From NCBI GenBank assembly GCA_963402885.1, contig OY727093.1, positions 26,535,409 through 26,599,408 of the forward strand: 64,000 nucleotides of DNA, in the 5' to 3' direction. The translations under genes were made by a program, and so were the position numbers. Under the pieces are notes generated by a model, which was not told the origin of the DNA, did not search any database, and saw nothing but the letters and a program-made list of their open reading frames with translations. Source of the stretch: Antedon bifida (taxonomy: Eukaryota > Echinodermata > Crinoidea > Comatulida > Antedonidae). The first letter of the stretch is position 1. Every line of letters starts with the position of its first letter. Positions 56,801-64,000 of the stretch are shown here, one piece after another.

Positions 56801-59800
56801 AACACTTAAATCAAAAAGACAAGTTTCAGGAAAAAAATGTTTATGAAATAAACATCATGTTAGGATATTGAAATAAAACATCTGTAAATTTGTAAAAAAA
56901 CTGTTAAATAAATTATCATATACCACACAACATATAATATTTTTTCTTCTTTATATTTTGTTTAAACGTAAAATTTGTAAAACAGTAAATTTGAAATTAG
57001 TTTTAAAGGGGGGTTCCGGGTTTAAAATGAATAGTCAAAAATGTAAAATATATTTGTTTGTCTCTTGAACGGTAAAAGTTTCAATTTATATAAGTGCCCA
57101 GTGAAGCAGAACGAAGGCTGTGAAATGAGGCCAGATTACAAGTGCAGCTACGGCGATATGACACTGTGTTACAGAATAGGAAATTCATGAAATGGTCAAT
57201 CTTCCGACGACTCGTTATCATTAACCATATCAATTACTTTTGTAAAATTATACTTATCTGATGTAATTTTAGTCGGTCTTCCCATTTATGAAGTCAATTT
57301 TCTATGAAAATTTATCAAAACAGTGAAAACTTAGATATGTTTGCACTTTACGTTTGCCGATTTTCGCACTGACTTAGGGAAAGCCTTCAAAATCAATGAA
57401 GCGTAACGTATACATTCCTGCTGAGCGAGGAGAGCGAGACGATGATACACATGCTCTCTCTGCCCATGCTTGGCATCGTCACGTGATAAGCAGATACAGT
57501 ATACAATACCAAACTGGTCGGGTCGAGTATACCCCGTTTATAATCACAGCATAAACGATGTACAGTATTTGATTGAAGGTCGACTCGACCTACCGGAATG
57601 GTATAGATAACATAGCTCGAATGAGAGAGTTGGAATATTTGTAAACATAAGTATTGCTAATTTTAACAAGTGTAGCCTATAGTAAAAGGCCTGGTAGTAT
57701 CAATTCGCATAGGGTCTACTACACTAGCTAGCTCAATTTTTAACTGGGCCGGATCGGCCAGGTCTCCTTCCTACTACCTGGTCTACTTGCTTGATGCAGT
57801 ATCCGCTTTTTTGGAGAGTAAACTAGGCCTATTTTTAGGCCTACTTAGACGATCGGGACACCATACGTGCGGACGGCGATCGGACCTTGTTTTGCCTCAA
57901 TATTTACAGCCGATTTTGTAGAACGTTTTAGGTTTTGTTATTTATGGGCCAATCGTTTAGTAGTAGGCTAGCTAGGCCCATGATGGGCCCCAATGTTTTA
58001 AAACGTAGGGTAGCCATCGTGGCATGGAATCCCTAGTCAGAATGGCTCTCACCCATGACAAAAAATGATTTAGGCTAGGCCTAGCCTAGTACTTGAAGCC
58101 GATAATACGATCTGAACTATTCGAGGTATAAAAATAGTATAACTGTATACAATCTATATATAATCTGTACCATGGAGTAATCTGTACTAAATTTTGTATT
58201 TCATTAAATGTCAAATAGATATATGCTACTACTGTTATTATTACACTTTAGGCCTAGATCTAAATCTACAAAAAATGTATTTCACAATGATCGGGTGGTC
58301 GTGGTTTGACAGGGGAGAGAGATGTAAATTAGTTGACAAACACAACGTACATGACGTCGCGAGTTTGGAATCCACTGATGACGTGATTTTGTGAATATCT
58401 CATGAATATTAATGAGCTTCCCTAAGCTGCTGAAAAACAGACTTTCCATGAATTTACCCTAAAATGTATATGAAATTTAATTTTTTAATTTCTCGTTATT
58501 ACTTCTTCATTCTGACATGTCTATATTCTTATAATATTTTTTATTTAATAAATAAACGATATTTAAAAGCAATTTTAAACCCAGAATCCCCCTTTAATGT
58601 ATTAAATTAAGTTCAGATGTAAACTGTTTAAACATAAAACTTGACTTCCAAAGTCTACTAGCGTAGTTTAAAGCTTTGTCTACGCTATCAATCTTCATGT
58701 GAAAAAAAATGTGATGTGCCCATATGGACATGATGATGTCATATCACTACCATATTTAGGCACATCACACTAGTTTGATAGTGTAGACAGAGGTTTTGAA
58801 TGCATATTCTATAACTTTAATGTACCTTATGTTCAAATCAAATTTATTTTACTGTGTATGCATTTTTTCAAATTAATCATTCAAATATTGGATTGATTGA
58901 AAGGATTTATTTTGTTTACCAATACTTATTTGAATCATTAGCTAAATAAATATTGATTTTATAATTGTACAGTTATTTCTATTTCAATTGAACCTCTTGG
59001 CTGTTTTTTTAAAAATAATTTTATAATACTAGATACTGCTCCATTGTTTTAAATTCTGCTCTATTGACGTGTTCAAATTGTTCATGCGAAATAAATGATA
59101 ACAACAAAAGAACAAACTTACTATTGGTCAATCTGTAGCGTATACCATGCTTACTGGGGTCAAGCATCTGAAGATGAACCATACTAAGGAACCAACGGCG
59201 GAGGCCTAACCTAAAATTCGTCTCAACTACAAAAAATTCTATTCATTGTTTTCCTGTTCCTTGTTCGTATATTCCTAACCTCCAACTTTACTGCGAAAAT
59301 TGACTCACACAGGATATTAATATATGCGTCTTTAGAGTCTGATTTTCCGGTTACGTTGTAAAAGTGGGAGAATATGCCTGTGAATCATTGGTGTTGTCAG
59401 TATGCCATGAACTAGGCCCCTCTTTCCCCAGTTGGCTGTGGTTCAATGTCCACAGGTGTTCGGTGGCATTTCTCCAACCTACATCATCACATTCTATCAC
59501 GTTTGATTGGGCCTAGCATGGAAGCATTCTTTAATCAAATTGTTTGTTCATCAGGGAATTCCATTCCACAATTCCCTTTCCTTAACCACAGATGCCACAT
59601 TGTTATAAAATGTAGACAAAAAAACTATTTTTCACATTTTATGAATTATTAATGAGAATAATGTGTCATATCAAAGGGGACTAATTTTATTTTATGATTA
59701 TAACTGTAACTCCTATATTAAACAAATACCTATTTTAAGGGGACACATCATTTCATTATTAATAGTCTGATAGAATGCTATTGTTAGTGTTCAATTGAGG

Positions 59801-62579
59801 TTGTAATAATTATATTAACATTTACACACAAGATGCGTAACATTTTTTTGGCATGTAGACTGAGGAAAACAGGATTTGAACCTGCTGTAGGACCTTTGCT
59901 TACATAGGCAAGCAACTTCACATAAAAAAAAAGAGAACCTTATACCAAGCAATGCAAAAATAAATAAAATCTACAAAATGATAAATCTACAAACTTTAGG
60001 GATGAAAATGAATCCGGAATTTTAAGAGTAAAAATGTAACAAACTGACAGAATCATTTACACACAAGACACGTAACATAACGTTTTTTTTTTTGGCATGT
60101 AGACTGTCATTAGAGACCAAGGACCTTTACATAAAAATATATAAAAAGAGAACCTTATACCAAGCAATGCAAAAATAAATAAAATCTACAAAATGAATCT
60201 ATAAACTTTAGGGATGAAAATCACCCAAACAGACTTGAACCCAGAATTTTAAGAGTAAGTCAAAAGTGACAGAATCGTCACTTGTTGATATCCTCCTTAA
60301 GAATTTAAATCAAAGTTAAAATCGAAACAGTCATGGAAGGAATATGATATGACCAATAACTTGTTCCGCTAAAATTATAATTTATTTAAAAGGATCTTGA
60401 ATATTAGGGAAATGAATCAATTTTTGAAGATTATAATTTTAAGTTAGTTATAATAAATCATTTCCTTCATTATTATTTAAAAATAAGTTCCCTTTATTAT
60501 TATTATTATTATTAAATCAAAGGAATATTGGTTTATGGATGTCATGATGTAATACAAATGTCACTAAAACACTTTATAGTACCTCTGTGTATTTTCTAAT
60601 ATATGTTATGTTATACTTACAGTAACTGTAGTTATAAATAAACAATTAAATTGTTGCAACTTATTTAATTATTCTTTTATTATATAGCTATATTAAAATT
60701 TCTAAAAATATGCAATGATACAAATGGAACAAATTACAGAAATATTGTTCAGAACAATTACAACTAGAACTCATCCTTTGGGACACCTCTATTAAGGGGA
60801 CATCACATTAAGCAAGACTTATACCAACTTTACCATGAATGAAATAAAAAATATGGCCAAAACTTATTCAAGGGACAGCTTTATTACGGCCCAGAAACTT
60901 TGTTTGGTCTTTAGGTGTCCCCTTAATAAGCGTACTGTATACTTTACATCTATGTATCAGAAAACAGCCAAAAATATAATTTTACAAAAAGGTGATCTAT
61001 TATATAACTACAAGTATAGTAAAGGGGAATTAATGTAGGGGAATGAGCTGTTAGGAGCTCACTTTACTAATTATATGGTAAGGTGGCCAGTTCCTTTCGA
61101 CACCGCCTTATCCTCCCTAGTATTTTCAACCAGGTACTTATTTACAGCTGGGAATTGAACCCTGTATGACTACCCGACTCTAAAGTACTGTATGTATGAA
61201 ACGAAGTTAACTACAGAATTTAAAAATTAATTTTTATCCTTATTCTATACCTGAATATTATACCTTCACACGTTGGAATATCATGTAGTGCTATATGATT
61301 TTTCCTTTGAATTTAATGCATGGTTTTACTGTGTGGTCAAATTCTTGTACCTCCACAACATTAATGCAATATTTTACAAAATGATGACCACATAATAAAG
61401 TACTGTAAACTTTGAATGACCTTAAACAGAGCCCACGCTTCGAAGGACCCCCACCTGATTATAGACTCATTATTCCAACATTATGTTCAGGACCCCTCAC
61501 CTGATTCTAACATTGTTGTACAGCACAATGTTATCTTAACCAAACAAAACCAAAACAAATGTTACACTACTGTACCATCAGGACCCCCACCCGATTCTGG
61601 AATATGGTGGTGGTATCACAACGTATTATACAATACCTTGACACAGGACCCCTCACTGAATCTAGCATTGTAATATCTCAATGTTAACTTCTATCGTTAA
61701 TACCCAAGCATAAATTTAAAGTAACTCAACCTTACAACAGGAACCACAAATGATTACAGCACACTGTATTATCCCTACAAAATGACACTCATTGTCAACG
61801 AAAGCCTCAGTTAAAAACCAGGCTTACCTTTATATTATAGTTAGAGTTACATTATCAAAACATTATGACAGTACTACTATAAGATATTATCAAATACATC
61901 CTTTTTATACCTCAGACGGTAGTACCCATCTTTAAAATAAACATATTACCCCTACCTTACCCAACATAACACCAAACAATCAGTATTACTAGTACAGGAA
62001 TTCAACCGTCAGTTATACCTTTCTAGTAATCTTACATCTAAATATAAACCCTATTTTACACTGGGCTACACAAGTGTACATTAACACCTAAATTCTACTA
62101 ACAAGAAACTAAATATAACTTTAAAAAGTTCTGATTTTAAACCCTACTTACCTTTGAAATAGTACCAGCTGCTGATTAGCCCTAACATAGTGTCTTGGCT
62201 TCCTGTAGCATAGAATATACCTGGCCTTACTGTAGTACCCTAACTGTACCTCTATTTCACCTAGACATACCCCTGCATTATCTTTAAGTATTGTGGGCTT
62301 ACCCTAGCATAGAAGTATACCTTACCTGCATGCATTCTTAAGTGTTGATTCAACATATGGGCGTTGTTGCAAGAGAACTCGCACTGTGTGCAATGAAAAA
62401 GTGCCTGGCTACCGTTTCCCGCGACTGCGTTATCCTGTAAAGTTGCGTCGTCTGCTTGGCTGGACCGTGGCGATGATGCACTGCTCAGAGATGTTTTCTT
62501 GGTTTCTTCATCCTCTTCCTCAACGTTTACTACAACTACATCGGACGCATCCATCTCCATCACTTCAGCTCTGTTGGGA
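35100..62579 (-). CDS. IKZF: Ikaros-family zinc-finger transcription factor, four exons, 5' partial
   Basis: Joined minus-strand exons are 62579-62326, 48868-48416, 47436-47327 and 35864-35100, all with GT-AG borders and consistent phases. They give 526 residues to TGA, close to human IKZF1 (about 519). In order: an acidic N-terminal segment ([12 protein letters not shown]); C2H2 finger 1 (C63, C66, H79, H83); fingers 2-4, with ARRRDAL in finger 3 and a C2HC finger 4 ending HMKKC; a Ser-rich linker; and the C-terminal pair [19 protein letters not shown] and [16 protein letters not shown], which in Ikaros proteins mediates dimerisation. The nuclear proteins bind GGGAA-type DNA and recruit chromatin remodellers; that comes from the family. 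The first exon begins in mid-codon, so 5' coding sequence is missing or beyond the window. Assignment to one IKZF paralogue is not possible. Confidence 0.95.
36426..36626. mobile_element. MITE family B, copy 1
   Basis: Ends are ctaaagctctgtctacacta and its near-exact reverse complement, at least 28 bp long. Inside are four tandem 21-bp units of the catatcactaccatatttag type (36489-36570). Other copies are at 39528-39646 and 58669-58797. No coding capacity; the superfamily is not determined. Confidence 0.8.
36914..37437. repeat. Four-copy tandem block, unit about 100-145 bp
   Basis: Diverged copies start near 36914, 37012, 37155 and 37300. Each has gactcattttattcactgaa, then aacttcataaatcttctt and aatccatatctgtaat. 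The last two also share ccatcagtgagtcctcctag. They are non-coding, in an IKZF intron. Confidence 0.8.
37640..37875 (+). mobile_element. Retroposon (SINE-type) relic with (aaaat)n tail
   Basis: It contains cctgtgtgcactttaaagaa, ttcaagaagagtagggagtt and ccggtgaactggttgac, then ends in aaaaataaaataaaataaaa. Blocks like these recur in marine-invertebrate short retroposons as I remember them. The A-rich tail supports insertion through RNA, in the plus orientation. Confidence 0.5.
38395..38530. repeat. GTAGAACC-family repeat copy
   Basis: Contains caggggagacctcccctatt and, on the right, tacagtggggaaacccttat aaagagg, inverted halves of the dispersed family. Confidence 0.5.
39528..39646. mobile_element. 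MITE family B, copy 2
   Basis: Only 119 bp: ctaaagctttgtctacacta and its inverted partner atagtgtagacagagcttta surround a gatgatgatgat core. It is flanked by aagtgtct and aggtgtct, 7 of 8 bases alike, which could be an 8-bp target duplication. The other copies do not show this. Confidence 0.8.
40070..40150. repeat. GTAGAACC-family repeat fragment
   Basis: Contains tgctctattcaggatagtac, tatttggtcctgaaggtgtc and aataggggttctac, the compact form of the family. Confidence 0.55.
41055..41205. repeat. GTAGAACC-family repeat copy
   Basis: Opens with cagtagaacccttattaagg and ggacccaacaaggtgtctct. A right-hand block, ttggtgtcccctgaatagaa, follows 100 bp on. Confidence 0.55.
41820..41884. repeat. GTAGAACC-family fragment abutting MITE A
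   Basis: Reads acattagaactcctactaag gggacacc and ends aaaaggggttctac. The next bases are the TTAA of MITE A copy 1, so MITE A lies directly against this fragment. Confidence 0.6.
41885..42224. mobile_element. TTAA MITE family A, copy 1 (340 bp)
   Basis: It starts TTAAAGATGTATTGT and ends with the exact reverse complement ACAATACATCTTTAA, with TTAA at both ends as target duplication. The middle is non-coding. The copy at 53866-54187 is its reverse complement over most of its length (shared ccaatttttggtcaaagagg and aaaacccactggctgaca type blocks). TTAA duplication points to piggyBac-type mobilisation; that is an inference. Confidence 0.85.
44189..44322. mobile_element. Short inverted-repeat element, ends attctactgcagt
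   Basis: Left ttaattctactgcagttact and right agttactgcagtagaataac are inverted copies (16 of 17 core bases). The ctgcagtaact ends match those at 31787-32030, so a second copy of that family is likely. Confidence 0.55.
44540..44735 (-). mobile_element. tRNA-derived SINE relic
   Basis: The minus strand shows ggccttataatcataaggtt ataggttcgagcctgg, a B-box context, and further on ctttactactaag. The plus-strand order (ggtacc, accttgccc, accaggctcgaaccta) follows a common invertebrate SINE plan. Confidence 0.5.
44975..45050 (+). mobile_element. tRNA-like SINE head
   Basis: The A-box-like tggcactgtggtttgg and B-box ggttcaaatcctg are 30 bases apart in tRNA order. The flanks do not pair into an acceptor stem, so this is a SINE or tRNA-pseudogene head and not a functional tRNA. 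Confidence 0.5.
45220..45316. mobile_element. MITE family A, truncated copy
   Basis: It matches the right part of copy 1: acaacatggcctattcaaag and the end gacaatacatctta. The left inverted repeat is absent. Confidence 0.6.
45793..45962. mobile_element. Possible MITE, ends attcactaatcacatttaca
   Basis: Left cactaatcacatttacatta and right cctaagtgtaaatgtgaata are imperfect inverted copies around a core full of cacttaa/ttaagtg. No target duplication is visible. Low confidence. Confidence 0.35.
47327..47436 (-). CDS. IKZF: IKZF exon 3: short acidic linker
   Basis: The acceptor is ttttctctccccgaacag and the donor aag|gtaagt. It encodes [20 protein letters not shown] and [16 protein letters not shown], a polar acidic linker. 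A second in-phase acceptor (gtatgtctgcag, start 47490) would add 18 residues. I prefer the inner site for its pyrimidine tract. Confidence 0.8.
47437..48415. other. IKZF intron 2
   Basis: About 1 kb of AT-rich DNA. No exon or clear element is seen. The plus-strand frame over 47348-47545 is a shadow of exon 3. Confidence 0.6.
48416..48868 (-). CDS. IKZF: IKZF exon 2: DNA-binding fingers 2-4
   Basis: The acceptor is tgtatgtttcag and the donor cag|gtaagt. It encodes the linker GDRPHKC and three fingers: [41 protein letters not shown] and [20 protein letters not shown], the last closing with Cys. The finger 2 and 3 helices (QKGNL, RRRDAL) are the Ikaros DNA-contact type. The residue that in human IKZF1 finger 2 is Gln146 is His here, while the CxxCG glycine is kept. 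A basic [13 protein letters not shown] end follows. The plus-strand frame here is a shadow. Confidence 0.96.
49548..50827. repeat. 38-bp dimeric satellite, left block
   Basis: About 33 tandem units of accctgggtattaagtccac followed by accaagtatattaagttc. Each 38-bp unit is two half-units (18 and 20 bp) that both end in attaagtc, so a smaller ancestral repeat was dimerised. Single-unit variants (attaatttc, tttagttc) are scattered. The array continues at 51462 after a TTAA element. Confidence 0.95.
50828..51461. mobile_element. TTAA inverted-repeat element inside the satellite (634 bp)
   Basis: Left TTAAAGACCCCTTCCCTGC and right GCAGGGAAGGGGGCTTTAA are inverted copies (one mismatch). TTAA flanks both ends, and removing the element with one TTAA restores a normal satellite unit (accaagtatattaagtccat). 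The interior is non-coding and more CpG-rich than the surroundings (aggcctagcctagctaggc, ccgcgcgcaatgcattttgg). This fits a non-autonomous TTAA-specific DNA transposon. Confidence 0.88.
51462..51720. repeat. 38-bp satellite, right block
   Basis: About seven further units, mostly of the variant with tatatttagttcaccctggg. The predominance of tttagttc here against ttaagttc on the left shows the two sides diverged as separate blocks. Confidence 0.93.
53866..54187. mobile_element. TTAA MITE family A, copy 2 (322 bp)
   Basis: It begins TTAAAGATGCATTGTCC and ends GGGGACAATACATTTAA. It is the reverse complement of copy 1 at 41885-42224 through most of its length. TTAA is present at both ends. Confidence 0.85.
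56560..56664. mobile_element. MITE family A, truncated copy
   Basis: The right half only: aaactgcaaaatggcctatt, then gggggacaatacatctttaa ending at TTAA (56661-56664). Confidence 0.6.
57003..58597. mobile_element. TTAA inverted-repeat element (1.6 kb)
   Basis: The left end is TTAAAGGGGGGTTCCGGGTT and the right end on the minus strand TTAAAGGGGGATTCTGGGTT. They stay alike through TTTAAAAT, giving about 25 bp with few mismatches. TTAA lies at both borders. The interior shows no transposase-like frame; a 66-codon frame at 58194-58394 has no recognisable family. CpG and aggcctagc-type motifs are frequent, as in the 634-bp element. Likely a non-autonomous TTAA element. Confidence 0.75.
58669..58797. 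mobile_element. MITE family B, copy 3
   Basis: It starts ttaaagctttgtctacgcta and ends tgatagtgtagacagaggtt. Inside it keeps the catatcactaccatatttag unit once, against four times in copy 1. Confidence 0.75.
59700..59755. repeat. GTAGAACC-family fragment
   Basis: Contains ttaaacaaatacctatttta followed by aggggacacatc, one half of the dispersed family. Confidence 0.45.
59821..60277. repeat. Tandem duplication, unit about 230 bp
   Basis: Copy 1 (59821-60055) and copy 2 (60056-60277) share acacacaaga, ttggcatgtagactg, agagaaccttataccaagca, atgcaaaaataaataaaatc and actttagggatgaaaat. Both contain tRNA-like B-box remnants (ggatttgaacctg, gacttgaaccc), so a SINE relic was probably part of the unit. 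Confidence 0.85.
60775..60945. repeat. GTAGAACC-family repeat copy
   Basis: Left ctagaactcatcctttggga and cacctctattaaggggacat; right ctttaggtgtccccttaata followed by agcgtactgta. A clear full-length copy. Confidence 0.6.
61085..61190 (-). mobile_element. SINE relic with conserved central block
   Basis: The plus strand reads ccaggtacttatttacagct gggaattgaaccctgt and then gactacccgactc. On the minus strand this is a B box (agggttcaattccc) plus the tagctg-type central block common in deuterostome and other SINEs. A diverged, internally deleted copy. Confidence 0.5.
61435..61680. repeat. Degenerate caggacccc/gattcta repeats
   Basis: Four diverged units open with aggacccc(t/c)cacctgattc and contain acattgt and tatcttaac-like parts. 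They are C-rich against an AT-rich background. No coding capacity. Confidence 0.55.
62326..62579 (-). CDS. IKZF: IKZF exon 1 (first seen): acidic segment and finger 1
   Basis: The acceptor on the minus strand is tttttcaattacag and the donor cag|gtaagg. It encodes [20 protein letters not shown], a Ser-rich stretch, and finger 1 [20 protein letters not shown] with His, joined through HAGDRPHKC to finger 2. It opens on the last base of a codon, so coding starts further upstream, unless the ATG codons at 62560 or 62554 serve as starts. Confidence 0.92.
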
Positions 62580-64000
62580 CTGTAATTGAAAAATGAAAAA
62601 AGAGCAAGAAAATGAGTCAGTTTTTCCCCTCAATAAACAAGTGTTAATAAATCAACAGGACGAAAACAAATGGAGATATCAAGAGAAGATTATATAAGTG
62701 ACATTAATAGATGACAAAATATGTTAAATTTGCTATAATGACAGAATCGAAGAAGTATACGATGATAATGAATGAGTTAAAAGTATCACAGATGAAAAAA
62801 AAAGCTAAACAACGCACGAGCCCAGATAGATTACACTTTCCTCGGACAAACTAAAATGAAGATAATTTAAAGTTAAATTAAAGTAGAAGTAGTACTAGTA
62901 GTAGATTGCAATGAACGATAGTGGGTAAAGAAAGGAGGCCGAATGATTGGTAGTAAGTAATACTAGTTTAAGCTCATATAATTTATGTACAATGTTGATG
63001 TTTTGATAGTTATAAAGGTGGGAGTGTTAAAAGAAAATCTTTCTGAGAATATACTGTATTTATGGTATAGTCTTAGTATAAACATTTTATTCCAAGAAAT
63101 AATCAAAAGCTAAAGGATAAGACATGAAATTAAAATGTACAATCTTTTAAAAAAAATGTAAAAAAAAATTTTAAATTTTACTAGGTTATATAACATTATT
63201 ATACATATTGCATAACATATTATAATTTTGGTCCAAGTACCATTGCTAGTTAATAGTTTATTTCTTTACGTTCAAATATATAATAATAAATATTTGTTAA
63301 AGTAATACTGCACATAAAACTATTTTCTCGTACTTACATTACAAACGTCTACAGAAGCAAAGGGGGGTAAAAATGGAAGGAGGGGGCATGTGCTTTATAC
63401 AATGGGTTAGAAAAGAAAAAAATTCAAATTATATTATGTTTAAAGTGATGGCATAGTTAATCGGTATTCAAGAAAACTGTGTAGGTACTTAATTTAATGA
63501 CTACTTATCCAAAGAAGGGTACTTAAAACCGGGGCGCAAAATCAATCACTTATTCACGCCTAGTAATGGTACTTACTGTGAGACGTTAAGTCCTGGCATG
63601 TTGACTAGGCGACGACTGCTCAAATAAACATGAATAAGGGAATGACTTAAGGAATTGGGCATGATGAGTAATTTAATAATCAGAGTGGTGATTTCACGAC
63701 ACTTCCTGCGTTCATAACGCAAGCCTCGAGTGCTACTCAATGGGTACGAGGGGGATGTACGTTAATTAACTGCTTACATATTTAATTTCGGAAAATCAAA
63801 CGAATAAATCCTGATGATTAGAAATCATAGGAAACTTTGGACATTTCCCAGATCATTATTATCGATATGGAATGACTAATTCACTATGACACTGTGCAAG
63901 TTCTAAGCCTAATCATCATCACAGATCGCCTTGTCAAAAATTATAAAAAGCATGTTTTGAATTATATTTATTATGTTTATTAAGTATATAAATATTAGAG
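62580..64000. other. IKZF upstream intron
   Basis: AT-rich, with no long frame. One possible 11-nt micro-exon lies at 63338-63348 on the minus strand. Nothing else can be supported. Confidence 0.5.
63338..63348 (-). other. Candidate 11-nt micro-exon of IKZF
   Basis: On the minus strand acgtttgtaat lies between a long pyrimidine tract ending cccctttgcttctgtag and the strong donor gtaagt. It ends with two bases of a codon, which is the phase required by the next exon at 62579. Splice signals only; coding use is unproven. Confidence 0.3.

Larger units (their letters stand above)
48869..62325. other. IKZF intron 1 (13.5 kb)
   Basis: No exon is seen. It holds the 38-bp satellite, two TTAA elements, MITE copies and a tandem duplication, listed separately. 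The stretch 51720-53865 has no feature beyond a short gaagaagaaga run near 51975. Confidence 0.65.

Overview
The window is a piece of an AT-rich, intron-rich animal genome. Two long multi-exon genes of animal-specific families, a single-exon gene, and many short inverted-repeat elements and tRNA-derived SINE relics point to an invertebrate deuterostome. Runs such as taggcctagcctagctaggc and the Ikaros-type gene make me favour an echinoderm. That placement is an inference and cannot be proved from this window.

Layout. 1-6313 is intergenic DNA or the 5' intron of the first gene, with repeats only. 6314-23049 (+) holds 13 coding exons of a MAP3K12/MAP3K13 (DLK/LZK) dual-leucine-zipper kinase. 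They are open at the 5' end and otherwise complete to the stop (857 residues visible). Its 7.3 kb fourth intron carries a sense-oriented LINE of the CR1/L2 type, with intact ORF1 (coiled coil plus SGNH esterase) and intact ORF2 (PHD finger, APE endonuclease, reverse transcriptase). 23050-28333 is 3' flank with simple repeats, one MITE-like element and one doubtful terminal exon. 28334-29227 (+) is an intronless sulfotransferase-like gene. 29228-35099 is non-coding. 35100-62579 (-) holds four coding exons of an Ikaros-family (IKZF) zinc-finger transcription factor. They give one N-terminal finger, then three fingers, then the C-terminal two-finger dimerisation module, with introns of 13.5, 1.0 and 11.5 kb. 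62580-64000 is its upstream intron, with a possible 11-nt micro-exon.

The two host genes are unrelated in function as far as the sequence shows: a stress/axon-injury MAP3K and a chromatin-associated zinc-finger regulator. The introns are where mobile DNA collects. I see several TTAA-flanked inverted-repeat elements (634 bp, 1.6 kb and a ~330-bp family with two full copies), a 120-200-bp family with ends CTAAAGCTCTGTCTACAC, a dispersed family built on GTAGAACC and GGGGACAC, and a 38-bp dimeric satellite of about 1.5 kb that one TTAA element has split at a TTAA.

The strongest hunting result is in the LINE. ORF1 and ORF2 overlap by 61 nt in a -1 relation. The overlap contains an in-phase T TTT TTA slippery heptamer followed 7 nt later by a short hairpin. 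A complete C4HC3 PHD finger lies in the ORF2 frame, mostly upstream of the first ATG of ORF2. This suggests an ORF1-ORF2 fusion made by -1 frameshifting. The kinase also keeps the C-terminal hexapeptide SDGLSD known from DLK-1 regulation.
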